Assembly: GCA_029245525.1 (NCBI GenBank)
Contig: JAQWPD010000061.1
Coordinates: 1 to 64,000, forward strand
Reading direction: 5' to 3'
Length of the DNA: 64,000 nucleotides
From: Gammaproteobacteria bacterium
GTDB lineage: Bacteria > Pseudomonadota > Gammaproteobacteria > Steroidobacterales > GCA-2729495
Notes under the pieces: model-generated
The model's database searches: none
What the model saw: the letters and a program-made list of their open reading frames with translations, nothing else
What the model was told of the DNA's origin: nothing
Position numbers and translations under genes: made by a program
In this document: piece by piece, positions 18,253-28,350 of the stretch
Position numbering within the stretch: the first letter of the stretch is position 1
How the letters are laid out: each line of letters opens with the position of its first letter

Positions 18253-19236
18253 ATGTTAGCTGAGTTTGAACTGATCGCACGCTGTTTTGACCGCAGCACT
18301 GGGCGTGCTTTAGGCGTTGATGTGGGTATTGGGGATGATGGTGCGGTAGTGAGTCTTACTGCCGGTAATAGCTTGGTGGTTGTCACTGATACCATTGTCG
18401 CGGGGGTTCATTTCCCTGCTTATACACCGGCTCATGCTGTTGGCTATCGAGCTCTTGCGGTAAACCTGAGCGATATTGCGGCGATGGGTGCGACGCCCCG
18501 TTGGGCGAGTCTGGCATTGGCGTTACCTGACGCAGAGGCCGAGTGGGTGGCAGATTTTGCCGCCGGTTTTTTTATGCTAGCCGATGCGTATAACGTTGAA
18601 TTGATTGGTGGTGATACTGTCAGTGGCCCATTGGTTGCCACTGTCACTGTGCATGGTGAAGTAACGGCAGGTATGGCTGCGTTACGCAGCACTGCATCTG
18701 AAGGTGATGCAATTTACGTTACTGGCAATCTCGGTGATGCGGTTGCCGGGCGTTTGTCTGAAGGCGACACGGATGCTGAACGCTATCTTGCCGAACGGTT
18801 TCTGTATCCGACCCCGCGGGTTCATGAGGGCTTATCTCTGCGCGGCATTGCTTCTGCGATGATTGATATATCCGATGGGTTGCACGCGGACCTTGACCAT
18901 CTCTTGCTCGCGAGTGGCCTTGGTGCTGAATTGCGCCTTGATGCTTTACCTTTGTCGCCGCAACTTTTGGACACTGTGGGTCGTGACCAGGCTATTGAAA
19001 TGGCCTTGTTGGGTGGTGATGACTACGAGCTCTGTTTTACGGTGCCTGCCGGTCAGAATGAGATTTTCCAGGCGTTGGTCAGCAGTTGGGAGTGTCCTGT
19101 GGCGCACATTGGCATCACGGTGGCATCTGAGGGGCAGCGCTGGCACGATGGAGCTCAACAATTGTATGTTGTGCCGGATTCCGGCTTCGATCATTTTATG
19201 GCTGCTGTAGATGAGCTGCCTGAAGATGCTGGGTAG
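18253..19236 (+). CDS. thiL: Thiamine-monophosphate kinase
   Basis: ThiL phosphorylates thiamine monophosphate to the active pyrophosphate. The start is set at ATG 18253 (MLAEFELIARCF) because AGGAG lies seven bases upstream; a longer open frame reaches back into nusB and is not real. The 327 residues show the PurM-like fold with GVDVGIGDDGAVV near the N-terminus, TDTIVAGVHF, LSDIAAMGATPRW, and MIDISDGLHADLDHL. The stop is four bases before pgpA, so translation is probably coupled. Confidence 0.96.
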   Translation: MLAEFELIARCFDRSTGRALGVDVGIGDDGAVVSLTAGNSLVVVTDTIVAGVHFPAYTPAHAVGYRALAVNLSDIAAMGATPRWASLALALPDAEAEWVADFAAGFFMLADAYNVELIGGDTVSGPLVATVTVHGEVTAGMAALRSTASEGDAIYVTGNLGDAVAGRLSEGDTDAERYLAERFLYPTPRVHEGLSLRGIASAMIDISDGLHADLDHLLLASGLGAELRLDALPLSPQLLDTVGRDQAIEMALLGGDDYELCFTVPAGQNEIFQALVSSWECPVAHIGITVASEGQRWHDGAQQLYVVPDSGFDHFMAAVDELPEDAG

Positions 19237-19240
19237 TGCC

Positions 19241-19729
19241 ATGACTCATAATGAATTAGTGCGAAAGGTATTTCGTGACCCGGTCCACTGGCCAGCCTTT
19301 GGTTTCGGGTTGGGTTTGGCGCCGAGGGCGCCGGGTACTTTTGGTTCGTTGCTGGGGCTGCCGATTTGGTGGTTTGCCTGGTCTTATGGCATTACTGCAT
19401 ACCTTTTGCTGGTATTGCTGTTGTTTGTTTTGGGTGTTTGGATCTGTGGCGAGAGCTCAAAACGTCTCGGTGTTCATGATCATGGCGGTATTGTCTGGGA
19501 TGAAGTAGTCGGTATGACGCTGACCATGACCTTTGTTGAACCGTCCATCATCTCCGCTATATTGGGTTTTGGCTTGTTTCGATTAATGGACATTGCCAAG
19601 CCCTGGCCGATTCTGGATATAGATCACAGATTGCATGGGGGTTTCGGAATTATGCTCGATGACGTGCTAGCCGCTGTGTATGCAGGGTTGGTACTTGCAG
19701 GCGTTCAATATCTGTTAGTGAACCTGTAA
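19241..19729 (+). CDS. pgpA: Phosphatidylglycerophosphatase A
   Basis: An inner-membrane enzyme of 162 residues that dephosphorylates phosphatidylglycerophosphate to phosphatidylglycerol. The start MTHNELVRKVF follows the thiL stop by four bases; a longer frame starts inside thiL. Key features are GLGLAPRAPGTFGSL, DEVVGMTLTM with the conserved acidic pair, and RLMDIAKPWPI, with several hydrophobic helices between. It ends the glyA-to-pgpA run. In P. aeruginosa ribA lies close by, but no ribA is present here. Confidence 0.95.
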   Translation: MTHNELVRKVFRDPVHWPAFGFGLGLAPRAPGTFGSLLGLPIWWFAWSYGITAYLLLVLLLFVLGVWICGESSKRLGVHDHGGIVWDEVVGMTLTMTFVEPSIISAILGFGLFRLMDIAKPWPILDIDHRLHGGFGIMLDDVLAAVYAGLVLAGVQYLLVNL

Positions 19730-19756
19730 ACGGCACCATAACAAAGGCGATCTTTT

Positions 19757-21037
19757 ATGCCACAGGCAACAACCAGCAACTCATCTGAAGTGCCCGAACG
19801 CATTGGTAAATATGACATTATCAATCAGATTGGCAAAGGCACTACCGGAAACGTGTATCTTTCTCATGATCCTTATTATGGGCGTGATGTGGCAATTAAG
19901 GTTTATCACATCGATGCCGCTGCAGACGGCCGTGCTGCTGAAATTGCCCGCAAGATGTTTTTCAACGAGGCGCATATTGTTGGGATGCTGCAGCACCCAA
20001 ATATTCTGCCTATCTATGATGCTGGTGAGGAAGAGGGGAAATACTATGTCGTAATGGAGCATGTTCAGGGGGCCCGAACTTTGGGGGCGTATTGTCGTCC
20101 TGACAACCTGCTGCCTATAGAGGATGTGGTTAAACTGATTTTTAAGTGCGCTAAAGCACTGCATTATGCGCACAGTCGTGGCTTGATTCACCGTGATATT
20201 AAGCCCAATAACGTTATGCTTACATTGGATAACGATGTTCGCATTATCGATTTTGGTATCGCCATAAAAAAAGATTCTGATCTGCCGCAAATAGTCGGTA
20301 TTGCAGGTTCACCGAGTTACATGTCACCGGAGCAGGTGCAGTCGGCTGAGTTATCTCAGGCATCTGATATCTATTCCCTCGGTGCAGTGCTGTATGAGTT
20401 GCTCACTGGCCACCGACCGTTTCGCGGTGCGGATCTAAGCCAGCTGTTAAATCAGATTGTTTATGCGACACCTCCCCCAATACACACTCTTCGAACCGGT
20501 ATTTCTGAAGGGCTAGAAGAAGTAGTGACGGTTGCAATGCAGAAGGAGCCGAATAACCGTTACCAGAACGGAGCGAAGATGGCTGCTGCAATGACGCGGG
20601 TGCATCGCGAACTTCAGCAGGAGTCGGAGCAGCTCGATGCGCAGGAGCATTTTGATATTTTGCGTAGGCTGAGTTTTTTTCACGATTTCTCACAAGGGGA
20701 AATTCTCGAGTTGTTGCGCGCCAGTGAATGGCGTGAGTACTTGCCTGACGATGAGATTATTCGCGAGGGTGACCTTGATGATCGCTTTTATGTGGTTATT
20801 TCGGGAAACTGTATTGTTGAGACTGAAGGTCGATCAATTGGGCGCCTGCAGGCAGGCAATTGCTTTGGCGAAAGCGGTTACGTTCGCGATGCCAGACGCA
20901 GCGCTACGATTCGTTCGGCAGACAACGCCACCTTGCTAACTGTGAGCGCCACGTTGCTCGAGCAGGTATCTGCCGAGTGCCAGTTGCGTTTTACTAAAGT
21001 ATTTTTGCGAGAATTGATTGAGCGTTTGCAGCGCTAG
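19757..21037 (+). CDS. Ser/Thr protein kinase fused to a cyclic nucleotide-binding domain
   Basis: A 426-residue soluble protein with two domains. Residues about 20-285 form a Hanks-type kinase: glycine loop IGKGTTGNVY (25-34), ATP lysine K48, catalytic HRDIKPNN (D147, N152), DFG (165-167) and activation segment SPSYMSPEQ. Residues about 300-426 form a cNMP-binding domain, with LPDDEIIREGDLDDRFYVV and the phosphate-binding cassette-like FGESGYVRDARRSATI. Kinase activity may be gated by cAMP or cGMP, or the domain may only sense or dock. It is unrelated in function to its neighbours. The conserved catalytic residues suggest it is active; the target is unknown. Confidence 0.92.
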   Translation: MPQATTSNSSEVPERIGKYDIINQIGKGTTGNVYLSHDPYYGRDVAIKVYHIDAAADGRAAEIARKMFFNEAHIVGMLQHPNILPIYDAGEEEGKYYVVMEHVQGARTLGAYCRPDNLLPIEDVVKLIFKCAKALHYAHSRGLIHRDIKPNNVMLTLDNDVRIIDFGIAIKKDSDLPQIVGIAGSPSYMSPEQVQSAELSQASDIYSLGAVLYELLTGHRPFRGADLSQLLNQIVYATPPPIHTLRTGISEGLEEVVTVAMQKEPNNRYQNGAKMAAAMTRVHRELQQESEQLDAQEHFDILRRLSFFHDFSQGEILELLRASEWREYLPDDEIIREGDLDDRFYVVISGNCIVETEGRSIGRLQAGNCFGESGYVRDARRSATIRSADNATLLTVSATLLEQVSAECQLRFTKVFLRELIERLQR

Positions 21038-21067
21038 GGCGCCGCACCTCGCTGAGCCAGGCAGGAG

Positions 21068-21295
21068 CTAGTTGGGCGCTTCGCCCGCGGATTCAAAGTC
21101 TTTGAGTTCACCATCCGTTAAAATTTTGACTTTTTGCTCCGCATCTTTGAGCGCTGCCTGACATTCGCGGCTGAGTTTCACCCCTTTTTCAAAATACTTG
21201 AGCGATTGCTCAAGCGAGAGGTCGCCGTCTTCCAGAGTTTCGACAATGCTTTCAAGTTCTTGCAGCGATTTCTCAAGATCAGTCTTCTTAACCAC
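21068..21295 (-). CDS. xseB: Exodeoxyribonuclease VII small subunit
   Basis: A 75-residue helical protein starting at GTG 21295 ([15 protein letters not shown]), chosen because the family begins there; the longer open frame upstream has no resemblance. Features are [26 protein letters not shown] and [15 protein letters not shown]. XseB partners with XseA to degrade single-stranded DNA. In pseudomonads xseB is followed by ispA and dxs, but here the next gene downstream is the convergent kinase, so the usual trio is broken up. The 272 bases between it and parE hold no gene; I see no clear promoter. Confidence 0.93.
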   Translation of the reverse strand: MVKKTDLEKSLQELESIVETLEDGDLSLEQSLKYFEKGVKLSRECQAALKDAEQKVKILTDGELKDFESAGEAPN

Positions 21296-21567
21296 GATGG
21301 CGTACCCATTTGTTGTAATAAACCTAGCCTTGCACAGCCACACGCTGTCGTCAATGCACCCCCGTTGGGGCGAAGCCTGCGCCGAAGCCCGCATATTGCA
21401 CACAGGCTTTTAACGGAGCGTCGCTTTATATAGACTGCAAGCATTGACGGCGCTTAGGGTTAGGCGTCGATTTGTGCGTTAACTTTATGTTCCCCGCGAT
21501 GCCTGTGTTCCGCAGGTGTTCTAACAGGAACTGCTTGTGCTCAAAAGAGCGTAGGGCGTGAAGCTTT

Positions 21568-23454
21568 GTGAGTAAGAACTACAGTGCCTCAGACATTGAG
21601 GTTTTGAGCGGGCTGGATCCGGTAAAACGGCGTCCGGGCATGTATACCGACACCCAGCGTCCCAATCATTTGGCTCATGAGGTCGTCGATAATAGCGTTG
21701 ACGAAGCGCTTGCCGGCCATTGTAAAAAGATTGCGGTCACCCTGTTCGCAGACGGTTCGCTGGAAGTTGCCGATGACGGTCGTGGGATGCCGGTGGATAT
21801 CCACCCGAAAGAAAAAATTCCTGGGGTTGAATTGATCCTTACGCGGCTGCATGCCGGTGGCAAGTTCTCAAATGAAAATTATCAATTTTCCGGTGGTTTG
21901 CATGGTGTTGGCGTGTCGGTGGTTAACGCGCTATCCAAGCATATGGAAGTGTGGATTCGCCGCGATGGTCAAGAGCACAATATCAGTTTTCAGGGCGGCG
22001 TTAAGAAAGGCAAGCTCGAAGTTGTGGGTAAGGTGGGCAAGGCTAATACAGGCACCACGATTCGCTTCTGGCCAGATTCAGGTTATTTTGATTCAGTAAA
22101 GTTTTCCGTAACACGGCTTAAGCATGTCTTGAAAGCAAAAGCGGTGCTATGTCCGGGTTTGTTCGTTAGTTTTTATGATGAGAAAACCAAAGAGAAAGTC
22201 GATTGGCATTATCAAGGCGGGCTTGAGCAGTATTTGAGTGAGTCGCTGCAGGGTCTGACTTGTTTGCCTGAAGAACCTTTTGGTGGCAGCTTTTCCAATG
22301 AGACTGAAGAAGTTGATTGGGCCTGCGTTTGGCTGACTGATGGCGGTACACCATTGTCTGAGTCATACGTGAACCTAATCCCAACCGCGCAGGGCGGCAC
22401 TCATGTCAATGGTTTTCGTGCGGGCCTCACTGAAGCGGTGCGTGAGTATTGTGAAGCTCGAAGCCTATTGCCTCGTGGTATTAAGTTGGCTCCTGAAGAT
22501 GTGTGGGATGGTGTCGCCTTTGTTCTTTCAGGGAAAATGGAAGATCCACAGTTTTCGGGTCAGACCAAAGAGCGCCTGTCTTCGCGCCAGTGCACAGCAT
22601 TCATTGCCGGCGTTGTAAAAGATGCGCTGGGGCTATGGCTGAATCAGCACCCTGAAACCGCCGACCTTATTGGCGGTAAAGTCATTGCCGCTGCTCAAAA
22701 ACGTCTTAAAGCCAGTAAGCAGGTTACCCGTAAGAAGATTGTGTCAGGGCCGGCGCTGCCCGGTAAATTAGCCGACTGTACTGCCAGTGATCCCGAGCGC
22801 TGTGAAGTTTTTCTGGTGGAAGGTGACTCCGCTGGAGGCTCCGCTAAGCAGGCACGTAACCGTGAGTTTCAGGCGGTAATGCCATTGCGTGGAAAAATTC
22901 TGAACACCTGGGAGGTTGATTGTGGCGAGCTATTGGCCTCGCAGGAAGTGCACAATATTAGTCTTGCTATCGGCATGGATCCAGGTGACGAAGATACTTC
23001 TAAGCTTCGTTATCACAAGATTTGCATTCTCGCTGATGCCGACTCCGATGGTCTGCATATTGCAACGCTGATCTGTGCCTTATTTGCCCGGCATTTTCCG
23101 CAATTGGTGCGTAAAGGTTATGTGTATGTTGCCATGCCGCCGCTATACCGGATCGATGTGGGCAAGCAGGTGTTCTATGCGCTCGATGAAGATGAGCGTC
23201 GCGGTGTGATGGACAGAGTCGAAGCCGATAAGCTGCGCGGCAATGTAAATGTTACCCGCTTTAAAGGGCTGGGTGAGATGAGTCCGGGGCAGTTGCGTGT
23301 CACCACCATGGCGCCCGAAACGCGCCGCTTGGTGCAGCTTACGGCCAGTGCGGAAGACAATACCGAGCAGGCGCTGGATATCTTGCTCGCCAAGAAACGA
23401 GCTAAAGACCGGCGTGATTGGCTGGAGCGAAAAGGCAATCTTGCCGACATTTGA
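21568..23454 (+). CDS. parE: DNA topoisomerase IV subunit B
   Basis: The ATPase subunit of topoisomerase IV, which unlinks daughter chromosomes. Its 628 residues show the GHKL ATP site (EVVDNSVDEALAGH, DDGRGMPVD, GGLHGVGVSVVNALS), the transducer domain and the TOPRIM metal site (EVFLVEGDSAGGSAKQAR, then DADSDGLHIATL). The length matches ParE, not the longer GyrB. It starts with GTG at 21568. parC follows 43 bases on, forming an operon. Confidence 0.97.
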   Translation: MSKNYSASDIEVLSGLDPVKRRPGMYTDTQRPNHLAHEVVDNSVDEALAGHCKKIAVTLFADGSLEVADDGRGMPVDIHPKEKIPGVELILTRLHAGGKFSNENYQFSGGLHGVGVSVVNALSKHMEVWIRRDGQEHNISFQGGVKKGKLEVVGKVGKANTGTTIRFWPDSGYFDSVKFSVTRLKHVLKAKAVLCPGLFVSFYDEKTKEKVDWHYQGGLEQYLSESLQGLTCLPEEPFGGSFSNETEEVDWACVWLTDGGTPLSESYVNLIPTAQGGTHVNGFRAGLTEAVREYCEARSLLPRGIKLAPEDVWDGVAFVLSGKMEDPQFSGQTKERLSSRQCTAFIAGVVKDALGLWLNQHPETADLIGGKVIAAAQKRLKASKQVTRKKIVSGPALPGKLADCTASDPERCEVFLVEGDSAGGSAKQARNREFQAVMPLRGKILNTWEVDCGELLASQEVHNISLAIGMDPGDEDTSKLRYHKICILADADSDGLHIATLICALFARHFPQLVRKGYVYVAMPPLYRIDVGKQVFYALDEDERRGVMDRVEADKLRGNVNVTRFKGLGEMSPGQLRVTTMAPETRRLVQLTASAEDNTEQALDILLAKKRAKDRRDWLERKGNLADI

Positions 23455-23497
23455 TACTTAATATTTCTGTGGATTAACTGGTCCGTAGGCTGCAATT

Positions 23498-25792
23498 ATG
23501 ACATCTCAAAATCAACTCGACTTCGAAGGTATCGAGCAGGAGTCACTGGCCAGTTATACCGAACGGGCTTACCTAAATTATTCGATGTACGTGATTCTTG
23601 ATCGTGCATTACCTAACATTGCTGATGGGCTGAAGCCGGTACAACGGCGTATAGCCTATGCGATGAGCGAGCTAAGCCTTAAGTCCACGTCGAAGCCGAA
23701 GAAATCAGCTCGTACGATTGGTGATGTGTTGGGTAAGTTTCATCCTCATGGCGATTCGGCCTGTTACGAAGCTATGGTGCATATGGCGCAGCCATTTTCT
23801 TACCGCTACCCAATTGTCGATGGTCATGGTAACTGGGGTTCTACCGACGACCCGAAGTCATTCGCAGCGATGCGTTACACCGAAGCCCGTTTAACCCCTT
23901 ATGCCAATATTCTGCTCAGTGAGTTGGGGCAGGGAACTGCCGACTGGGTGCCGAATTTTGACGGTACCATGACCGAGCCATCGTTGTTGCCAGCGCGTCT
24001 TCCAAACCTATTGCTCAATGGTACTACCGGCATTGCTGTAGGCATGTCAACGGATGTGCCGCCGCATAATCTGCGCGAAGTCGTGGGCGCATTAGTGCAC
24101 TTGTTGGAAGAGCCCAAGGCAACGCTTGCTGTTTTGATGAAGCATGTTAAGGCCCCTGATTACCCCACGGGCGGTGAAATTATCACACCAAAGAGCGAGC
24201 TTGCGGAAATTTATAGGACCGGCAACGGTACTTTACGCGTACGCGCGACCTGGGAAAAAGACGGCACTGGTATTGTCATTAATGAGCTGCCGTTTCAGGT
24301 CTCCGGCAGCAAGTTATTGGAACAAATTGCCGCGCAGATGCGGGCCAAAAAGCTACCTATGGTGGAAGATCTTCGTGATGAGTCTGATCATGAAAACCCG
24401 ATTCGATTGGTCATTGTGCCGCGCTCGAATCGGGTCGATATGGATGCCTTGATGAGCCATCTGTTTGCAACCACTGATCTTGAAAAGACTATGCGCGTGA
24501 ACATGAATATCATTGGGCTTGATGGGCGTCCTACTGTGCGTGGTTTGCGCGAGATTTTGATCGAATGGCTGGAGTACCGCACAGCTACTGTTACCCGACG
24601 GTTGGAATACCGACTGGCAAAGGTTGAGGAGCGGCTGCATATCCTTGATGGCTTGTTGATAGCTTTTTTGAATATTGACAAAGTCATTAAAATTATTCGT
24701 CAACAAGATGAGCCCAAGCCTGTCTTGATGAAAACCTTCAAGATTACCGAAACGCAGGCTGAATCGATTCTTAATCTGCGTTTGCGCAACCTGGCAAAGC
24801 TTGAGGAAATAAAAATTCGTGGTGAGCAGGATGAATTGCAGAAAGAGCAGGCCGCATTAAAGAAACTGCTCGGCAGTAAAGCTAAACTGCGTAAATTGAT
24901 TCGTAAAGAGTTGCTCGAAGCTGCCGAGGAATGTGGTGATGCTCGTCGCAGCAAGCTGATGGAGCGCGAAGCAGCAAAGGCAATGGATGAAAGTGTTCTG
25001 GTTGGTGCAGAGCCGGTCACTGTTGTCTTGTCGCATCGTGGTTTTGCGCGTGCGGCAAAGGGTCATGATATCGATCCGCAGGCATTAAGTTATAAGTCTG
25101 GCGATCGTTTTCTTGCTGCAGCGAGAGGCCGCAGTAATCAGTTTGCGGTGTTTATGGATAGCGCTGGTCGTGCCTATAGCCTGCAGGCGCATACATTACC
25201 CTCGGCGCGCGGTCAGGGTGAGCCGTTGTCGGGTCGGTTAAAGCCTTCTGATGGCGCCAGTTTCTGTGGCGTGATGATTGGCAATGAGCAAGCCCGTTAT
25301 TTGGTGGCCAGCGATGCGGGCTATGGTTTTTTCGTTAAGCTCGGTGATCTGCATACCCGTGCTAAGGCCGGCAAGGCTGCGTTACGCGTGGTAGGTGATG
25401 GCAAGCCATTGGCGCCAGCATCTTTCGATTCAGAGCCGTTCCCGGGGGAGACTATGGTCGCTGGAGTGAGCTCGACCGGACGCTTGCTCTTGTTCTGGGC
25501 TGAGGAACTACCAGAGCTGCCGCGCGGTAAAGGCAACAAGATCTTGGGTATACCAACCAAGAAGTTTAAAGATGGTGAAGAGCGCATGGTTGCTATAGCG
25601 TTGCTGAATGAACAAGATAAGCTGGTGGTGCATTGTGGAAAGCGTCATATGACTATTAAGGGTGCGGATCTTGATCACTACTTTGGTGAACGCGGTCGCC
25701 GGGGCATGATGCTGCCAAGAAACTATCGTTCGGTAGATCGCCTGAGCGTCGAACGTAAACAGTCTAAAGTGATTGTCGGTGATACAGACTAG
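23498..25792 (+). CDS. parC: DNA topoisomerase IV subunit A
   Basis: The DNA-cleaving subunit of topoisomerase IV, 764 residues. The catalytic tyrosine is Y127 in [10 protein letters not shown]. The quinolone-resistance region reads [12 protein letters not shown] with Ser87 and Glu91 unchanged, which is the sensitive-type sequence. A coiled coil around residues 360-480 is followed by a beta-pinwheel C-terminal domain shorter than that of GyrA. It pairs with parE upstream. A convergent 100-base gap separates it from fimX, where only a very weak stem followed by a T-run is visible (25862-25880). Confidence 0.97.
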   Translation: MTSQNQLDFEGIEQESLASYTERAYLNYSMYVILDRALPNIADGLKPVQRRIAYAMSELSLKSTSKPKKSARTIGDVLGKFHPHGDSACYEAMVHMAQPFSYRYPIVDGHGNWGSTDDPKSFAAMRYTEARLTPYANILLSELGQGTADWVPNFDGTMTEPSLLPARLPNLLLNGTTGIAVGMSTDVPPHNLREVVGALVHLLEEPKATLAVLMKHVKAPDYPTGGEIITPKSELAEIYRTGNGTLRVRATWEKDGTGIVINELPFQVSGSKLLEQIAAQMRAKKLPMVEDLRDESDHENPIRLVIVPRSNRVDMDALMSHLFATTDLEKTMRVNMNIIGLDGRPTVRGLREILIEWLEYRTATVTRRLEYRLAKVEERLHILDGLLIAFLNIDKVIKIIRQQDEPKPVLMKTFKITETQAESILNLRLRNLAKLEEIKIRGEQDELQKEQAALKKLLGSKAKLRKLIRKELLEAAEECGDARRSKLMEREAAKAMDESVLVGAEPVTVVLSHRGFARAAKGHDIDPQALSYKSGDRFLAAARGRSNQFAVFMDSAGRAYSLQAHTLPSARGQGEPLSGRLKPSDGASFCGVMIGNEQARYLVASDAGYGFFVKLGDLHTRAKAGKAALRVVGDGKPLAPASFDSEPFPGETMVAGVSSTGRLLLFWAEELPELPRGKGNKILGIPTKKFKDGEERMVAIALLNEQDKLVVHCGKRHMTIKGADLDHYFGERGRRGMMLPRNYRSVDRLSVERKQSKVIVGDTD

Positions 25793-25892
25793 GCATTTGT
25801 GGTGACGGCGAGCGACGGATCCGGCTGCAATGTTAATCGCCTGTTATATCGCTGGTGATGCCTGATAATTCAGATTTTTTTGCGGCACGCTA

Positions 25893-28013
25893 TTACGTTA
25901 TACGGGCCTTTGCCTCATCTTCGTCGATAGCCGGTAGATCAATGAGTGTCATGCCAGTGTTGGTATCTTCAAGAGTGACTTCGCTGGCTTCGACATAGTT
26001 GCCCTGCATATAGGCTACTCCCAGCTGCCAAAGTATCGCCATGGTGTTCGCATTTTGTACTTGCTCTGCGATCGTCTTTATACCTTTTCCTTGCGCGAGG
26101 ATATTCATATTCATGATTTTTTCTTGGAGCTCTTTGTCTTTGTGAAGCCCTGGCATGATGCTGCCGTCAAGCTTGATAAAGTCCATTGGCACATGTGATA
26201 GGAAACGCAAGGAGTTGTCGCTGCCACCAAAATGATCTAGAGCAAAACTGCAGCCTGCAGAACGTAGTTGCTCGGCTAACGACTGCACCTGACGCAAGTG
26301 TACTATCGCGATGCCTTCATTGAGCTGAAAACAAATTTGGTGTGGATCAATGCTGGAATTCTTGAGCGTTTCAAGAATCCATTCTCCGGAGGTTTCGTCA
26401 ACAACAGATTGCCGTGATAGGCGGATAAAGACCATTTTAGGTTGAGTAGCGCTTACAAATGAAATTGAAGCGCCAATAACCCAACGGTCAATATTTTTGG
26501 TCAGGCCGGTGCGTTCGGCGGCTGGCATGAATTCACTCGGAAGCACTGTGTTGCCATCATTGTCAATGATGCGCACAAGTGTATCGTGGACGTTATCGAT
26601 ATCCTCGTTCAGGCTGGCCACAGGCTGATGAATCAGCCGCAGCCGGTTTTCCATTAGGGCAGACCGTATCGTGGCAGACCAAAATTCATCGGCCTCGAGG
26701 GTCTGTTGTTTATCCATAGTGATTTGGCTAACTTGCACCGCGTTACCACCTGAGTCTCGCGCGGCTCGGCAGGCAATCTCAACATCGATCAGAAGGTCCT
26801 CGATAGGCGTCTCTGCGCTATCGATTTCCAGTAGGCCGATAGAGCAGGTCAGTGTGGTCGATCGATCTTCGTGCTCGAAGACTTTTTCTGCCAATGCTTT
26901 ACGCAGCTGCTCAGCCCATTTTTCAACCTCAGCCATGCTGCCTCGTTCGATAATAGCGGTGAACTGAGTGCCACCAAAGCGCCCATATAAGTCCTGTGTT
27001 TGCATATAGTCAGACAGCACTTGTGAAAACTGAATCAAGATCTGTTCGGTTCCAAGCAAGCCGATATCTTCATGCACATTGGAGAATTTATCTGGGCGCA
27101 GGTAGATGATTGCCCGCACGCCACCTTCTAACGGTTCACTGATGCGTTCGTTGGCTTTCGAGAGGAAATAATGACGATGATAGAAGCCGGTTACAGGGTC
27201 TCTCTGTATGGAGCTTTCGAGCAGTTCCTCCGGCACCTGATCCGCAGCGCTTTGAATGGCAACAATTGCCCGCACTGCAGGCTCATTATCAAAGCTTACG
27301 GCTTCAAGTAGCAGTTCTAATCCGAAGTGTTTTTTATCTTGCTTACAGCCATTTATTCGTAGCTTGCTGTTATCCCATTTATTCTTTAGGCAGGCAGCCA
27401 GCGCGCCACGCAGCACCTGCTGGTCATCTTCCGCAAACAGATCCATCGCTGGTGTTCCGATTAGATTGTCTTTATTCGCACAGCCGAACATTTCGATCCA
27501 TGCTGGATTTGCAGCAACAACAATACCTTCCTGAATATCCGCGATTGCTTCGGTCACACCTTGCGTTAGGTTGTGTAGTTCTTGTTTGTAACGCTTTGCC
27601 GACATCATGACATCTTCAAAGCCATGTTCAAGATCAAAGGAGCGCAATTCGCGTTCGAATACAAATACCAGTCTTTCTGTATTGCCTAGTGAAACGACAT
27701 CTCTCGCACCCACCCGCATTGCATCAGTAATTGTGGTTTCGTTTACCAGATCGCTTACTGCAATAACCGGTGTTTTAGGGCAGTGTTGTTTTGCGATATT
27801 GCAGGCGGTCTGTAAATCTAGGTTAGCCTCATCAGCAAATATCAGAATAACCTGAGGGGTATTTTCGACCACAGCATCTTTGAGGTGTTGTAAGGCAGAA
27901 ATGCGTCGGCAATGCACCGGATGCCGGGCACCCCGCAATATGGAATTAAGAACCTCAACATTGTCATCCTCGAGGGCCAAAACGATCAAAGAGACATTTG
28001 ACGATTTGTTCAA
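25893..28013 (-). CDS. fimX: FimX-like c-di-GMP effector (REC-PAS-degenerate GGDEF-degenerate EAL)
   Basis: A 706-residue protein with a receiver-like domain (about 8-125), a PAS domain (about 150-255), a GGDEF-like domain (about 270-430) and an EAL-like domain (about 445-690). The cyclase signature is GGTQF at 347-351 and the phosphodiesterase motif is replaced (QPVASL then HDTLVRI), so neither enzyme is likely active. This is the FimX architecture; P. aeruginosa FimX binds c-di-GMP through its EAL domain and controls type IV pilus assembly at the cell pole. Its location beside parEC agrees with the P. aeruginosa neighbourhood. FimV, encoded at 34368-36995, is also involved in polar pilus function. 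Confidence 0.88.
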   Translation of the reverse strand: MNKSSNVSLIVLALEDDNVEVLNSILRGARHPVHCRRISALQHLKDAVVENTPQVILIFADEANLDLQTACNIAKQHCPKTPVIAVSDLVNETTITDAMRVGARDVVSLGNTERLVFVFERELRSFDLEHGFEDVMMSAKRYKQELHNLTQGVTEAIADIQEGIVVAANPAWIEMFGCANKDNLIGTPAMDLFAEDDQQVLRGALAACLKNKWDNSKLRINGCKQDKKHFGLELLLEAVSFDNEPAVRAIVAIQSAADQVPEELLESSIQRDPVTGFYHRHYFLSKANERISEPLEGGVRAIIYLRPDKFSNVHEDIGLLGTEQILIQFSQVLSDYMQTQDLYGRFGGTQFTAIIERGSMAEVEKWAEQLRKALAEKVFEHEDRSTTLTCSIGLLEIDSAETPIEDLLIDVEIACRAARDSGGNAVQVSQITMDKQQTLEADEFWSATIRSALMENRLRLIHQPVASLNEDIDNVHDTLVRIIDNDGNTVLPSEFMPAAERTGLTKNIDRWVIGASISFVSATQPKMVFIRLSRQSVVDETSGEWILETLKNSSIDPHQICFQLNEGIAIVHLRQVQSLAEQLRSAGCSFALDHFGGSDNSLRFLSHVPMDFIKLDGSIMPGLHKDKELQEKIMNMNILAQGKGIKTIAEQVQNANTMAILWQLGVAYMQGNYVEASEVTLEDTNTGMTLIDLPAIDEDEAKARIT

Positions 28014-28142
28014 CGCTTTGTTCCTGAGTGCATGGGTGCTTTACCGGGGCGGGTGAATAATCGGAGTATCCGTTCTCCTGTCTGAAATTTTATCGATATG
28101 TCTGTTTTTTACTGTGACTCGTATCAGAAATTGTGAAATCGT

Positions 28143-28160
28143 TCACCTTATGTAAGGTGA
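28143..28160. promoter_or_regulatory. Palindrome in the fimX-efp divergent gap
   Basis: TCACCTTA-TG-TAAGGTGA is a perfect 8-bp inverted repeat within the 337-base gap 28014-28350 between the divergent fimX and efp genes. It looks like a regulator operator, not a terminator (two-base centre, no T-run). No gene or clear sigma-70 promoter is visible elsewhere in this gap. Confidence 0.4.
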
Positions 28161-28350
28161 GCAGCTGACGGTGTTATGATTGCAGTGTTGGGGATAATGG
28201 TCAATTGTTGATTTGCAGCAAGCCGCCTCCGACATAATCTTTTTTCTATTCTGGACAATACCCGGATGTTTGTTTTGCAGTTTCGGGCGTTCGGTATTAA
28301 TGTGCGCCTCTTAATATGGGCTGCATAGCGGTTTAATAGTAGGCATTTTC

